NCBI GenBank assembly: GCA_963748385.1
Contig: CAVVIQ010000016.1
Location: 70,662-134,661 of the forward strand
Source of the DNA: Rhodoblastus sp963748385
GTDB lineage: Bacteria; Pseudomonadota; Alphaproteobacteria; Rhizobiales; Beijerinckiaceae
Direction of reading: 5' to 3'
DNA length: 64,000 nucleotides
The notes below the pieces were generated by a model. It ran no database searches, was not told where the DNA came from, and saw only the letters and a list, made by a program, of their open reading frames with translations. A program made the position numbers and the translations under genes. Shown here one piece after another: positions 49,845 to 58,637 of the stretch. The first letter of the stretch is position 1. The number at the start of each line of letters is the position of its first letter.

Positions 49845-50875
49845 TCCGCCGCGCTCCTCAATGTTTGCGCTTGGGCGCAGCGCAGGACCGAGGTCATTTC
49901 CGCCGCGACGGCGATGGCGATTTCCGGCGGCGACGCCGCGCCGATCGAAAGCCCGATCGGCCCATGGATTCGCGCCAGATCGGATTCGCAAAAGCCTTTT
50001 GCGCGCAGGCGGGCGCGACGCTTTTCCCCCGTGCCGCGCGAACCGAGCGCGCCGATATAAAAGGCCGGGCTGCGCAAAGCGGCGATCAGGGCCGGATCGT
50101 CGATCCTCGGCTCATGGGTGAGCGCGACCAGAGCGCAGCGCGAGTCGAGATGGATTTTGTGGAAAAAATCCTCCGGCCATTCGGCGTGGAGTTCGACCCC
50201 GGGGAAACGTTCCGCGGTGGCGAAAACCGGCCGCGGATCCACCACGATCACGCGATAACCCGCCGCCGCCGCGATCGGCGCCAGGCCTTGCGCGATGTGA
50301 ACGGCGCCGACGATGACGAGACGCAAAGGCGGACGCCAGAATTCGACAAAAAATTTTCCGCGCGGCGTTTCGACCACTGTTTCGACGCCGCGCGCGACGG
50401 CCGCGGCGAGGACGCGTCGGCTGTCTTCGCTGAACCCGGCGTTGTCGAGCCGATCGCCCTCCACCAGAAACCTTTCGCCGCTGTCGAACGCCACCAGCGC
50501 CGCCGTCGTCTCCCCCGCATCGAGTCGCGCCACAATCCGGCGAACGTCAGGCCCATCCTCGAGCCGTTCGACCAGAACGGCGATCCTGCCGCCGCAGGCC
50601 AGACCGACGGACCAGGCCTTGCCGTCGCCGACGCCGAACTCCAGCAGCGCCGGCCGGCCCGTTTGCATGACCTCTTCGGCGTTGGCCAGCACCTCGCCCT
50701 CGACGCAGCCGCCGGAAACCGAGCCGATCATGTGGCCGGATTCATCGGCGGCGAGCCGCGAACCGGCGGCGCGCGGCGACGATCCCCAGGTCGAGACGAC
50801 CGTCGCCAGCGCGGCCTTTCGCCCGCTCCGCGCCCAGGAAAGGGCCTCGCGCAGAATATCGCCGCTGTCATCCAT
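49841..50875 (-). CDS. XdhC/CoxI-family molybdoenzyme maturation factor
   Basis: A 344-residue XdhC-family protein. The N-terminal domain has TVVSTWGSSPRAAGSRL and MIGSVSGGCVEGEVL. The C-terminal Rossmann domain has LVIVGAVHIAQGLAPIA, VVDPRPVFAT and ALGSRGTGEKRRARL. Members bind the molybdenum cofactor, keep it in the sulfurated form and hand it to the apo-enzyme. It is placed like coxI after coxG and is intact, unlike the related gene at 51.4-52.3 kb. The ATG at 50875 overlaps the coxG stop (TGATG). Confidence 0.85.
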   Translation of the reverse strand: MDDSGDILREALSWARSGRKAALATVVSTWGSSPRAAGSRLAADESGHMIGSVSGGCVEGEVLANAEEVMQTGRPALLEFGVGDGKAWSVGLACGGRIAVLVERLEDGPDVRRIVARLDAGETTAALVAFDSGERFLVEGDRLDNAGFSEDSRRVLAAAVARGVETVVETPRGKFFVEFWRPPLRLVIVGAVHIAQGLAPIAAAAGYRVIVVDPRPVFATAERFPGVELHAEWPEDFFHKIHLDSRCALVALTHEPRIDDPALIAALRSPAFYIGALGSRGTGEKRRARLRAKGFCESDLARIHGPIGLSIGAASPPEIAIAVAAEMTSVLRCAQAQTLRSAAE

Positions 50876-51435
50876 CACTTCGTCAGCCCGAAAATTTTCC
50901 GCAGCCACGCCCGGATCGCCGACGCCAGGCGGACGAACCATCCCTGCCGCGGCGCCGGCGGCGCAACGGAATCATTGGCGGCGGCGCCGACGATCACCGA
51001 AAAATTGCCGAAAAACTCGTCGGCCAGTTTTTTAGCGGCGCCATCGATCAACCGCCCGCCGAGCTGGGCGATCTTGCCGCCGACTTCCGCGTCCACGTCA
51101 TAGGTCAGAAGCGTCGCGGCCGCGCCGTCGTCCAGATGCACGTCGTCCAGACGCACATGAGCGCCGCCGCGCGCAAATCCGGCCGCGCCGCCCGAGCCTT
51201 CGCCCTGAATCCGATATTCGCGCAATGGATCGAGGTCGGACAATTTCACCTTGCCGGAGAAATTCGCCTTGACCGGGCCGATGCGCACGACCACGCGGGC
51301 GTTCATGTCGGTGTCGGAAATCTTCTCGATGCTTTCGCAGCCCGGAATGCTTTGGCGCAAGATCTCGGCGTCATTGAGCGCCGCGAACACGCGCGCGCGC
51401 GGCGCGGCGATCTTCTGCGTCCCGTGCATATTCAT
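50875..51435 (-). CDS. coxG: CoxG-type SRPBCC protein
   Basis: A 186-residue protein. The SRPBCC domain (MHGTQKIAAPRARVFAALND ... LRQSIPGCESIEKIS ... LLTYDVDAEVGGKIAQLGGRLID) is followed by a short linker and a C-terminal amphipathic or hydrophobic helix (WFVRLASAIRAWLRKIFG). CoxG is reported to help tether CO dehydrogenase to the membrane and quinone. It overlaps both neighbours. Confidence 0.88.
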   Translation of the reverse strand: MNMHGTQKIAAPRARVFAALNDAEILRQSIPGCESIEKISDTDMNARVVVRIGPVKANFSGKVKLSDLDPLREYRIQGEGSGGAAGFARGGAHVRLDDVHLDDGAAATLLTYDVDAEVGGKIAQLGGRLIDGAAKKLADEFFGNFSVIVGAAANDSVAPPAPRQGWFVRLASAIRAWLRKIFGLTK

Positions 51436-52269
51436 CGCGGGCTCTCCTGTGCTGGTTCGCGTTGGCCGCGCCGGCGGATTTCGACCATTTCGGCGACGAT
51501 CGACAGAGCGATCTCCTCCGGCGTGATGGCTCCGATATCGAGCCCCGCGGGCGCGAGGATTTTCTCCAGATCGGCGGCCCCGACGCCCTCTTCAGCCAGA
51601 TCGCTCTTGAGCGCCGCGATTTTTTTGCGCGAGCCGACAAAGGCGAAATAGGCGGCCTTCAGCCGGATCGCCGCGGCCAGGGCCTCGTGATCGCCCGACC
51701 CTTGGGTCGAGATCACCAGGAAGGGATGGTCGCCGAGATCGGCCGGCGGCGCGAAACCCTCGACCAGCCGGTCGACTTCGCCGAAACCGCCATGGTCATG
51801 GACGGGCGCGCAGACGGTGACGAAAAAGCCCAGCCGCCGCGCCAGATCGGCCAAAGCGACGGCCACCGGCGAAGCGCCAAGCACGGCGAGGACCGGGCGC
51901 GGCAGCACCGGCTCGACGAAGACGTCCATTGCGCCCTGAACTCGGGCACATGTTGCGGGCATAGGAAATTCCGTCGCGCGTCTCGCCGATCGCGACATGC
52001 CGCTCTTGCAACGCGCTTTCCGGCTGGACGGAGATCAGGCGCGGCCGGCCGTCGGCCAGGGCCTGACGCGCCGCGCGCAGCACCGCGCCGCGCGCGCAGC
52101 CGCCGCCGATCCAGCCGCCCGATATGGTCCCGTCGGCCAAAATCACCGCTTTGGCGCCCGCCTTGGCCGCCGTCACCGAAACCGTGCGGACGACGGTCGC
52201 CAACGCGAAGGCTTCGCCTTTGGCCTTGACGGAATTGACGAGGTCGAGAATATCAATTGGACGATCCAT
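51432..52269 (-). pseudogene. coxF: XdhC/CoxF-family maturation factor, broken by a one-base frameshift
   Basis: The first frame (ATG 52269, GAGG upstream) gives an XdhC N-terminal domain: DLVNSVKAKGEAFALATVV, GGWIGGGCARGAVLRAA, up to ARNMCPS. The second frame gives the C-terminal Rossmann half from GAMDVFVEPVLPRPVLAVLG to 51432. Removing one base from the CCC run at 51934-51936 (GGG on the coding strand) joins them into a 278-residue protein reading ..NMCPSSGAMDVFVEP.., as expected for the family. It sits in the coxF position after coxE. Either a real lesion or a base-calling error. Confidence 0.85.
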
Positions 52270-52270
52270 G

Positions 52271-53437
52271 TCAGATCCTCGCCAGATAGGGCTCCAGCGC
52301 TTCCAGACTGGCCAGATTATGCGCGGGGGCGAAAAGGTCGACAAAAGGCAGCGCCGCACGCATGCCGGCGGCGTCGGGCGCATAATTGCGCCAGCCGATC
52401 ATCGGGTTGAGCCAGGCGATGCGGCGGCAGCGGCGGCGCAGAGCCGCCATTTCCTCGGCCAGCCGAGCCGCCGGGCCGGTGTCGTAACCATCGGAAACGA
52501 TCATCACGCAGGTGCGGGCGTGGATGACGCGCCGCGCGTGCCAGCGATTGAAATCGGCGAGGCTCGCGCCAATCCGCGTGCCGCCGCCGACGCCCGCCGA
52601 AATCAGCGTCAGCCGCTCGACCGCGCGCTGCGCGTCGCGCTCGCGCAAGGCTCCGGAAATATGGACAAGCCGCGTGTGGAACACATAGGCGTCCGCCTCG
52701 CGGAAATGGGTCAGCACGCCATGCACGAAACGCAGGAAAAGAGCCGAATAGAGGCTCATCGAACCCGAAACGTCGAGCAGCACGACGAGCCGCAAAGGCT
52801 TGTCCTTGCGCTTGCGGAAGGCGAGTTCCACCGGCGCGCCGCCGTGCGCGACGCTCTTGTGGATGGTGCGGCGCAGGTCGAGTTTCGGGCCGGTCCGGCG
52901 CGCCCGCATCCGCCGCGTCAACCGCGCGCGCATGGATTGCGCCAGTTGCGCCGCCAGGGCGTGAACCGCGGCGAGCTGGTCCGGCTCGGTCAGATGACGG
53001 AAGTCCTGCTGCGCCAGGCTTTCGCGTGACGCGGCGCCCCGGCTTTTGCCCCGGCCTGGAGCCGCCGCCTCGCCCTCGGTGGCTTCGGCCGGCTCAGCGG
53101 CGCCTGGTTGGCCGCCCGACATTCCGCCAGGCAGGCCGGAACGCGCGCGCCGCCCGGCGCCCGACGCGACGAAAGCGGTCTTCATGCCTCGTCCGCTCCA
53201 GAAGGCGTCGAAAATCTCGTCGAATTTCCTCCAGTCGGATTGACGTCCGCAGAACAGGGCGCGCAAGGCGGGACGAAGGGACGCCCGCCGGTCGCCGCAC
53301 GGGCCTGCCAGAATCTTCAGGGCGTCGCGGGTTTCGCCGAGCCCGATGGCGTAACCGTTTTGCCGCAGGATTTTAGCGAAGGCGCCGAGTTTTTCGCGCG
53401 CCGCCCGGCCGGGATCCTTTTTTGTCGCCGCGTCCAT
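52271..53437 (-). CDS. coxE: CoxE, von Willebrand factor A-domain protein
   Basis: A 388-residue protein of the CoxE/VWA family. The MIDAS metal site is LDVSGSMS near residue 220, with the later GGGTRIG and IVSDGYDTG elements. A basic, Gly/Ala/Glu-rich linker separates the helical N-terminal half from the VWA domain. It works with the AAA+ ATPase CoxD to insert the [CuSMoO2] centre in CO dehydrogenase. It starts one base after the coxD stop on the coding strand. Confidence 0.92.
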   Translation of the reverse strand: MDAATKKDPGRAAREKLGAFAKILRQNGYAIGLGETRDALKILAGPCGDRRASLRPALRALFCGRQSDWRKFDEIFDAFWSGRGMKTAFVASGAGRRARSGLPGGMSGGQPGAAEPAEATEGEAAAPGRGKSRGAASRESLAQQDFRHLTEPDQLAAVHALAAQLAQSMRARLTRRMRARRTGPKLDLRRTIHKSVAHGGAPVELAFRKRKDKPLRLVVLLDVSGSMSLYSALFLRFVHGVLTHFREADAYVFHTRLVHISGALRERDAQRAVERLTLISAGVGGGTRIGASLADFNRWHARRVIHARTCVMIVSDGYDTGPAARLAEEMAALRRRCRRIAWLNPMIGWRNYAPDAAGMRAALPFVDLFAPAHNLASLEALEPYLARI

Positions 53438-53438
53438 T

Positions 53439-54314
53439 TCAGGCCACCATCCCCAGCAGGCGATCCGACACCTCGCGCGTGACGCGCGACTTGTCTTCGG
53501 CGGTCTTGATCACGCAAGCCAGCGTTTCGTGCACGAGTTCGGGCTCGTCGCGCAAATGGCGCAGGTCGAGCCCGGCGAGGGTCGCGGCCCAATCCAATGT
53601 TTCCGCGACGCCCGGTTTTTTCCGCAGATCCTCCTTGCGCAGCAGGCCGACAATTTGCGCGATCTGCGTGGCCAGCGCCGCGTCGATCTGCGGCAGATGC
53701 GACAGGATGATACGGGCCTCACGGTCGATCTCGGGAAAATCGACATAATGATAGAGGCAGCGGCGGCGCAAGGCGTCCGACAATTCGCGCGTTCCGTTGG
53801 AGGTGAGCACGACCAGTGGAATCGTCGTCGCCGCAATGGTTCCGAGTTCGGGAATGGTGACCTGGAAATCGGCGAGGAGTTCGAGCAGAAAGGCTTCGAA
53901 CTCCTCATCGGCGCGGTCGACCTCGTCGATCAGCAGAACCGGCGGCTTTTCCTGCCGGATCGCCGCCAGCAGCGGCCGTTCGAGCAAATATTTTTCCGAA
54001 AAAATGTGCTCCTCGACGGCTTGCGCATCGACGCCTTCGCGCGCCTTGATCGCCAGCAACTGGCGCTGGTAGTTCCATTCGTAGAGCGCGGCGCTCTGGT
54101 CCAGGCCCTCATAGCATTGCAGGCGAATGAGCCTGGCCCCGCGCGTCCGCGCGAGAGCGCGCGCCACTTCCGTCTTGCCGACCCCCGCCTCGCCCTCCAG
54201 CAGCAGCGGCCGCGACAGGCTCTGCATCAGCCAGACCGCCGCCGCCAGGCCGCGGTCCGGAATATAGCCGACGCCCGCCAACTGCGCCGCGATGGTTTCG
54301 AACGGGATCGGCAT
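53439..54314 (-). CDS. coxD: CoxD, MoxR-type AAA+ ATPase
   Basis: A 291-residue AAA+ ATPase: Walker A LLLEGEAGVGKTEVARAL, Walker B VLLIDEVDRADEEFEAFLLE, sensor 1 LVVLTSNGTRELSDALRRRC. In Oligotropha carboxidovorans CoxD is needed to build the copper-sulfur part of the CO dehydrogenase active site. The start at 54314 (MPIPFETIAAQL) is preferred over an in-frame upstream start that would overlap coxL. Confidence 0.92.
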   Translation of the reverse strand: MPIPFETIAAQLAGVGYIPDRGLAAAVWLMQSLSRPLLLEGEAGVGKTEVARALARTRGARLIRLQCYEGLDQSAALYEWNYQRQLLAIKAREGVDAQAVEEHIFSEKYLLERPLLAAIRQEKPPVLLIDEVDRADEEFEAFLLELLADFQVTIPELGTIAATTIPLVVLTSNGTRELSDALRRRCLYHYVDFPEIDREARIILSHLPQIDAALATQIAQIVGLLRKEDLRKKPGVAETLDWAATLAGLDLRHLRDEPELVHETLACVIKTAEDKSRVTREVSDRLLGMVA

Positions 54315-54342
54315 CGGTCTGCGCCTATTCCTTCCAGGCGAC

Positions 54343-56769
54343 TCAATGATGCAACCCGAGCCGCTCTCCGACCTGCCACAGCCGCCAGGCGTCATGCGGC
54401 ATCTGGATATGCCCGGCGTTGAGGAATGCGTAGGCGTCGTTCACCGCATTGGAGAAACAGGGCGCGCCGCCTACATGCGGGCTTTCGCCGACGCCCTTGG
54501 CGCCGATCGGATGATGCGGCGACGGCGTCACCGTATAATCCGTTTCCCAGACCGGGGTTTCGACCGCCGTCGGCAGGAAGAAATCCAGGAAACTGGCGCC
54601 GAGCACATTGCCCTGCTCGTCATAGCGGATTTCCTGGCCCATGGCGCAGGCGAAGGCCTCGGTCAGGCCGCCATGGACCTGCCCCTCGATGATCATCGGA
54701 TTGATCCGCGTGCCGCAATCATCGAGCGCATAGAAGCGGCGCACTTTCGCGACGCCGGTATCCACGTCGACGTCCATGACGCAGATATAGGCCCCGAAAG
54801 GAAACGTCATGTTGGGCGGATCGTAATAATTCACCGCCTCCAGGCCCGGCTCCATGTTCGGCGGCAAATCGTGATAGGCCGCCCAGGCGATCTCCTTCAT
54901 CGTCTTGAATTTTTCCGGCAGGCCTTTGACGCGGAACCGGTCGACGTCCCATTCGAGGTCGCCCTCGTGCACCTCCAGCATATGGGCCGCGATCATCTGA
55001 GCCTTCTGCTTGATCTTGCGCGCGGCGACCGCCGTGGCGGCGCCGGCGACGGGTGTCGAACGCGAGCCGTAGGTGCCGAGTCCATAGGGCGCGGTGTCGG
55101 TGTCGCCCTCCTCGATCATGATATTGTCGGCGGGAATGCCGAGCTCGGTGGCGATGATCTGGGCATAGGTCGTCTCATGGCCCTGGCCCTGGCTCTTGGT
55201 TCCCATGCGGGCGATCACCGCGCCGGTCGGATGGACGCGGATTTCCGCCGAATCGAACATGGCTATGCCGAGAATGTCGCAGTTCTTCGAGGGACCGGCG
55301 CCAACGATTTCGGTGAAGAAGGACACGCCGATCCCCATGATCTCGCGTGTCTCGCCGCGCAGAAAGGCCTCGCGTTTTTCCTTCTGTTCGGCGCGCAGCT
55401 TGTCGTAGCCGACGGCGTCCATCGCCTTGCGCATGGCGGTGTGATAGTCGCCGCTGTCATATTCCCAGCCCAAGGCGGACGGATAGGGAAACTGCTCCGC
55501 CTTGATGAAATTCTTCATCCGCAGTTCGACCGGGTCCATGCCGAGCTTTTGCGCCAGCACGTCCATCGCCCGCTCAATGGCGAAGGCCGCTTCGGTCACC
55601 CGGAACGAGCAGCGATAGGCCACGCCGCCGGTCGCCTTGTTGGTATAGACGCCGTCCACCGAGACGAAGGCGGTCGGAATGTCGTAGGAGCCGGTGACGA
55701 TATTGAAGAAGCCGGCGGGGTATTTGGTCGGCGCCGCGCACGCGTCGAAGGCGCCATGGTCGGCGATCACCTGCACACGCAGCGCGGTGAGGCGGCCGTC
55801 CCTGGTCGCCGCCAATTCGGTGGTCATGTGGTAATCGCGGGCGAACGAAGTGGTGGAAAGATTCTCCATTCGGTCCTCGACCCATTTCACCGGCCGCCCG
55901 AGGACGATCGAGCCGACCACCGAGCAGACATAGCCTGAATAGGCGCCCACCTTGTTGCCGAAGCCGCCGCCGATGTCCGGCGCGATGACGTGGATCTTGT
56001 GTTCTGGCAGGCCGGAAATCAGCGACACCACGGTGCGTATGACATGCGGCGCCTGGAACGTGCCCCAAAGCGTCAGTTCGCCCTTGATCTTGTCCATCGA
56101 GGCGACGCATTGGCAGGTCTCTAACGGCGAGGGATGGGTGCGGTGATCGACGATCAGCTCCTTGATCGTAACCTCGGCCTTTTCGAACGCCTCGTCGGTG
56201 GCCTCTTTGTCGCCGACCGACCATTCGAAAATATGGTTGGGATGTTTGCGATGACCGTGCGCGGCCTCCATCTTGTCCTTGATGTCCTCGCGCAGGATCG
56301 GCGCATCCGGGGCAAGCGACTTGAACGGATCGACGATGCAGGGCAGAGGCTCGTAATCGACCTCGACCAGCTCCGCCGCGTCGGCGGCGACATAGCGGTC
56401 CTCGGCGATGACGAAGGCGACTTCCTGGTTCTGGAACAGAACCTTGTCCTCGGCCAGCACCGCCTGGACGTCGCCCGCCAGCGTCGGCATGTAATGCAGA
56501 CCGAGCGGTTTCAGGTCGGCGGCGGTCAGGACGGCGAGGACGCCGGGCAGCGCCTTGGCGCGGCTGGCGTCGATGCCGCGGATGCGGGCATGGGCGTGCG
56601 GCGAGCGGACGAAATCGCCGAAGACCATGCCCGGCAATTTCAAGTCGTCGACATAATTGCCCCGCCCTTGCGTGAAGCGAATGTCCTCGACGCGTTTGCG
56701 TTTGCAGCCGAGACCTTCGAGTTTTTCGGCGCGTCCGGCGCGCTCGGATTCAACAGTCTGGACGGTCAT
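54343..56769 (-). CDS. coxL: Aerobic CO dehydrogenase large subunit, form I
   Basis: An 808-residue molybdenum hydroxylase large subunit. The active-site loop reads AYRCSFR at 384-390, with C387 as ligand of the Mo-Cu centre. This is the form I signature that separates true CO dehydrogenases from form II (AYRGAGR). Other cofactor-binding segments are IGGGFGNKVGAYSGY, GQGHETTYAQIIATELG and GAKGVGESPHVGGAPCFSNAV. CO is oxidised to CO2 with electrons passed to coxS, coxM and quinone, normally at the cytoplasmic face of the membrane. It overlaps coxS by four bases. Confidence 0.97.
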   Translation of the reverse strand: MTVQTVESERAGRAEKLEGLGCKRKRVEDIRFTQGRGNYVDDLKLPGMVFGDFVRSPHAHARIRGIDASRAKALPGVLAVLTAADLKPLGLHYMPTLAGDVQAVLAEDKVLFQNQEVAFVIAEDRYVAADAAELVEVDYEPLPCIVDPFKSLAPDAPILREDIKDKMEAAHGHRKHPNHIFEWSVGDKEATDEAFEKAEVTIKELIVDHRTHPSPLETCQCVASMDKIKGELTLWGTFQAPHVIRTVVSLISGLPEHKIHVIAPDIGGGFGNKVGAYSGYVCSVVGSIVLGRPVKWVEDRMENLSTTSFARDYHMTTELAATRDGRLTALRVQVIADHGAFDACAAPTKYPAGFFNIVTGSYDIPTAFVSVDGVYTNKATGGVAYRCSFRVTEAAFAIERAMDVLAQKLGMDPVELRMKNFIKAEQFPYPSALGWEYDSGDYHTAMRKAMDAVGYDKLRAEQKEKREAFLRGETREIMGIGVSFFTEIVGAGPSKNCDILGIAMFDSAEIRVHPTGAVIARMGTKSQGQGHETTYAQIIATELGIPADNIMIEEGDTDTAPYGLGTYGSRSTPVAGAATAVAARKIKQKAQMIAAHMLEVHEGDLEWDVDRFRVKGLPEKFKTMKEIAWAAYHDLPPNMEPGLEAVNYYDPPNMTFPFGAYICVMDVDVDTGVAKVRRFYALDDCGTRINPMIIEGQVHGGLTEAFACAMGQEIRYDEQGNVLGASFLDFFLPTAVETPVWETDYTVTPSPHHPIGAKGVGESPHVGGAPCFSNAVNDAYAFLNAGHIQMPHDAWRLWQVGERLGLHH

Positions 56770-57266
56770 TGCGCGGCCTCCATCAACGGAGTCTCATGCA
56801 GTTTCGCCGCCGCATACTGGATCGCCTTGACGATGTTCATATAGCCGGTGCAGCGGCACAAGTTTCCGGAAACGCCCTGACGGATTTCCTCCTCGCTCGG
56901 ATTGGGATTTTCCATCAGCAGGCGCGTGGCGCGAAGGATCATGCCCGGCGTGCAATAGCCGCACTGCAGCCCGTGCATCAGGCGGAAGCCCTCCTGTACG
57001 GCGGAAAGCGTCCCGTCAGCGTGGGCGATCCCTTCGATGGTGGTGATATGGGCGCCGTCGGCCTGAACGGCGAAACACATGCAGCTCTTGATCGACATGT
57101 CGTTCATGTCGACGGTGCAGGCGCCGCAATGGCCGGTGTCGCAGCCGATATGGGTTCCGGTGAGATTGAGCTGCTCGCGCAGGAAATGAACGAGCAGAAG
57201 GCGCGATTCGACGTCGGCCTCGACCGGCCGGCCATTGATGGTGAGGGCGATGTGGTGTTTCGACAT
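56766..57266 (-). CDS. coxS: CO dehydrogenase small [2Fe-2S] subunit
   Basis: A 166-residue iron-sulfur subunit. The plant-type cluster is bound by C42, C47, C50 and C62 (GCDTGHCGACTVD, then KSCMC). The second cluster is bound by QCGYCTPGM and NLCRCTGY. It carries electrons from the Mo-Cu site to FAD. It lies 39 bases after coxM and overlaps coxL (ATGA). Confidence 0.97.
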   Translation of the reverse strand: MSKHHIALTINGRPVEADVESRLLLVHFLREQLNLTGTHIGCDTGHCGACTVDMNDMSIKSCMCFAVQADGAHITTIEGIAHADGTLSAVQEGFRLMHGLQCGYCTPGMILRATRLLMENPNPSEEEIRQGVSGNLCRCTGYMNIVKAIQYAAAKLHETPLMEAAQ

Positions 57267-57305
57267 GCGCGTGATCCTCGATCTTTCAGGCGCTGGCGCG
57301 GTCGT

Positions 57306-58172
57306 TTATGCGCTGGCGCGGGCCTGGGCGCGCATCACGGCGCGGCGCAACATGACGCCCGCCATTTTGGCGCGATATTCCGCCGGCCCGTGCAGGTCGG
57401 AAGCCGGCTTGGTAATCGCTTCCGCAGCAGCTGCGGCGCGATCGAGCGCCGCCCTGCCGAGATCGGAGCCAGCCAGAATCCTTGAGGCCTCTTCGGCCCA
57501 GAGCGGCGTGTCGGCGACATTGGTCAGCGCGACCGAAGCCGTCGCGCATCGACCGCCATCGAGCGTAAGGATGACAGCGGCGGCGGCGGTGGCGTAGTCC
57601 CCGGTCTTGCGTTTCAGCTTTTCATAGGCGAAGCCGTGGCCGCGCTGCGGCGCCGTGATGCGGATTTCGGTGATGATCTCGTCCGGGCGAAGCTCGGTGT
57701 CATAAGCCCCGTGGTAGAAATTCCGCGCGGAAATCTCTCGCGTTCCGTCCGGACTTATGATCCGGAATCGGGCGCCGAGACATTGCATCACCGCGGGCAT
57801 GTCATTGCCCGGATCGCCGTTGGCGACATTGCCGCCGATCGTGCCGCGATAGCGCACCTGCGGATCGGCGATCTGGCTTGAGGTTTCGCGCAAGATCGGC
57901 AACGCTTCCGCCAGCATCGCATCATGGATGATGTCATGCTGCGTGGTCATCGCGCCGATGAAAATATCGTCGCCTTCGCGCCGCACGCCCTTCAATTCGG
58001 CCACGCCCGAAAGATCGACGAGATGCTCAGGCGCCGCCAGTCGAAGCTTCATCAGCGGTATGAGGCTGTGGCCGCCGGCGAGCGGCCGCGCGTCCTCGCC
58101 AAACTGACGCAGCATCAACGCCGCCTCGTTCACGTTGGTGGGCCGATGGTAATCGAATGCTCCCGGGATCAT
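57306..58172 (-). CDS. coxM: CO dehydrogenase medium FAD subunit
   Basis: A 288-residue FAD-binding subunit with PLAGGHSLIPLMKLRLA and YRGTIGGNVANGDPGNDMPA, both FAD-contacting, and a CO dehydrogenase flavoprotein C-terminal domain. It is the first gene of the operon; GGGAGGAG precedes ATG 58172. coxB and coxC, which stand before coxM in Oligotropha, are absent from this window. Confidence 0.95.
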   Translation of the reverse strand: MIPGAFDYHRPTNVNEAALMLRQFGEDARPLAGGHSLIPLMKLRLAAPEHLVDLSGVAELKGVRREGDDIFIGAMTTQHDIIHDAMLAEALPILRETSSQIADPQVRYRGTIGGNVANGDPGNDMPAVMQCLGARFRIISPDGTREISARNFYHGAYDTELRPDEIITEIRITAPQRGHGFAYEKLKRKTGDYATAAAAVILTLDGGRCATASVALTNVADTPLWAEEASRILAGSDLGRAALDRAAAAAEAITKPASDLHGPAEYRAKMAGVMLRRAVMRAQARASA

Positions 58173-58283
58173 GGGGGCTCCTCCCAGAGCTGAAAGACCG
58201 TTTGCCCGGTCCTTTTCTTGAGCGGCGCCATTAAATCGCCCGCTCTATATGGGAGATAAGAAGCGCCATCGCGCTAAACCATT

Positions 58284-58302
58284 GAAACGCTCCAGACGTT
58301 TC
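58284..58302 (-). promoter_or_regulatory. Inverted repeat upstream of coxM
   Basis: GAAACG (58284-58289) and CGTTTC (58297-58302) with a 7-base spacer, about 110 bases upstream of the coxM start. Size and place fit an activator or repressor site for CO-responsive control; no regulator gene is in the window. Confidence 0.45.
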
Positions 58303-58567
58303 CTCAAAAATTCGTGATGTCACACATTGAGAGCCACGCCATCGACTAAGGCTTAAGCATTGTGAAACAGCTACAGCTTAAGTGCCAAAGCGCATGTAAC
58401 TCGCCTCTCCTTGAAATACTCTGGTTTCAAAATAGACCCAAGCTGATACCGTAGCGGCACGGCGTCGCGCAAATGAAGCCAGGCGCTCGCCGCGGTCCGT
58501 TGCAGTCGTCGTGACGAATTTCGCGGCGACCTCGCGGCGATCCTTTCGGCCTGCACGGGCGCGGCGC

Positions 58568-58605
58568 AAAAAGAAAACGCCCCGGATCTTGCGATCGCGG
58601 GGCGT
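58568..58605 (-). terminator. Minus-strand terminator
   Basis: ACGCCCCG (58577-58584) and CGGGGCGT (58598-58605) form an 8-bp stem with a 13-base loop. On the minus strand it is followed by TTTCTTTTT. The nearest minus-strand gene upstream of it ends at 59042, so a long trailer or a lost gene is implied. Confidence 0.6.
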
Positions 58606-58610
58606 CGATT

Positions 58611-58637
58611 GTCGGTGGTTGCGGGGGCCCGCAACCA
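58611..58637 (-). repeat. Dispersed palindrome, copy 3 (opposite orientation)
   Basis: GGTTGCGGGGGCCCGCAACC at 58617-58636, identical to the core at 46649. Its left flank GATTGTCGGT is the reverse complement of the right flank there, so the whole element is inverted. Confidence 0.82.

Noticed and set aside
48246..50060. 604-codon frame antisense to the MoeA/MobA fusion
   Set aside because: The minus-strand product has two complete domains and overlaps its operon neighbours; the plus-strand product is Arg/Gln/His-rich without domains.
54292..55938. 548-codon frame antisense to coxL
   Set aside because: coxL is certain from its active-site motif; the antisense frame is a by-product of third-position GC.
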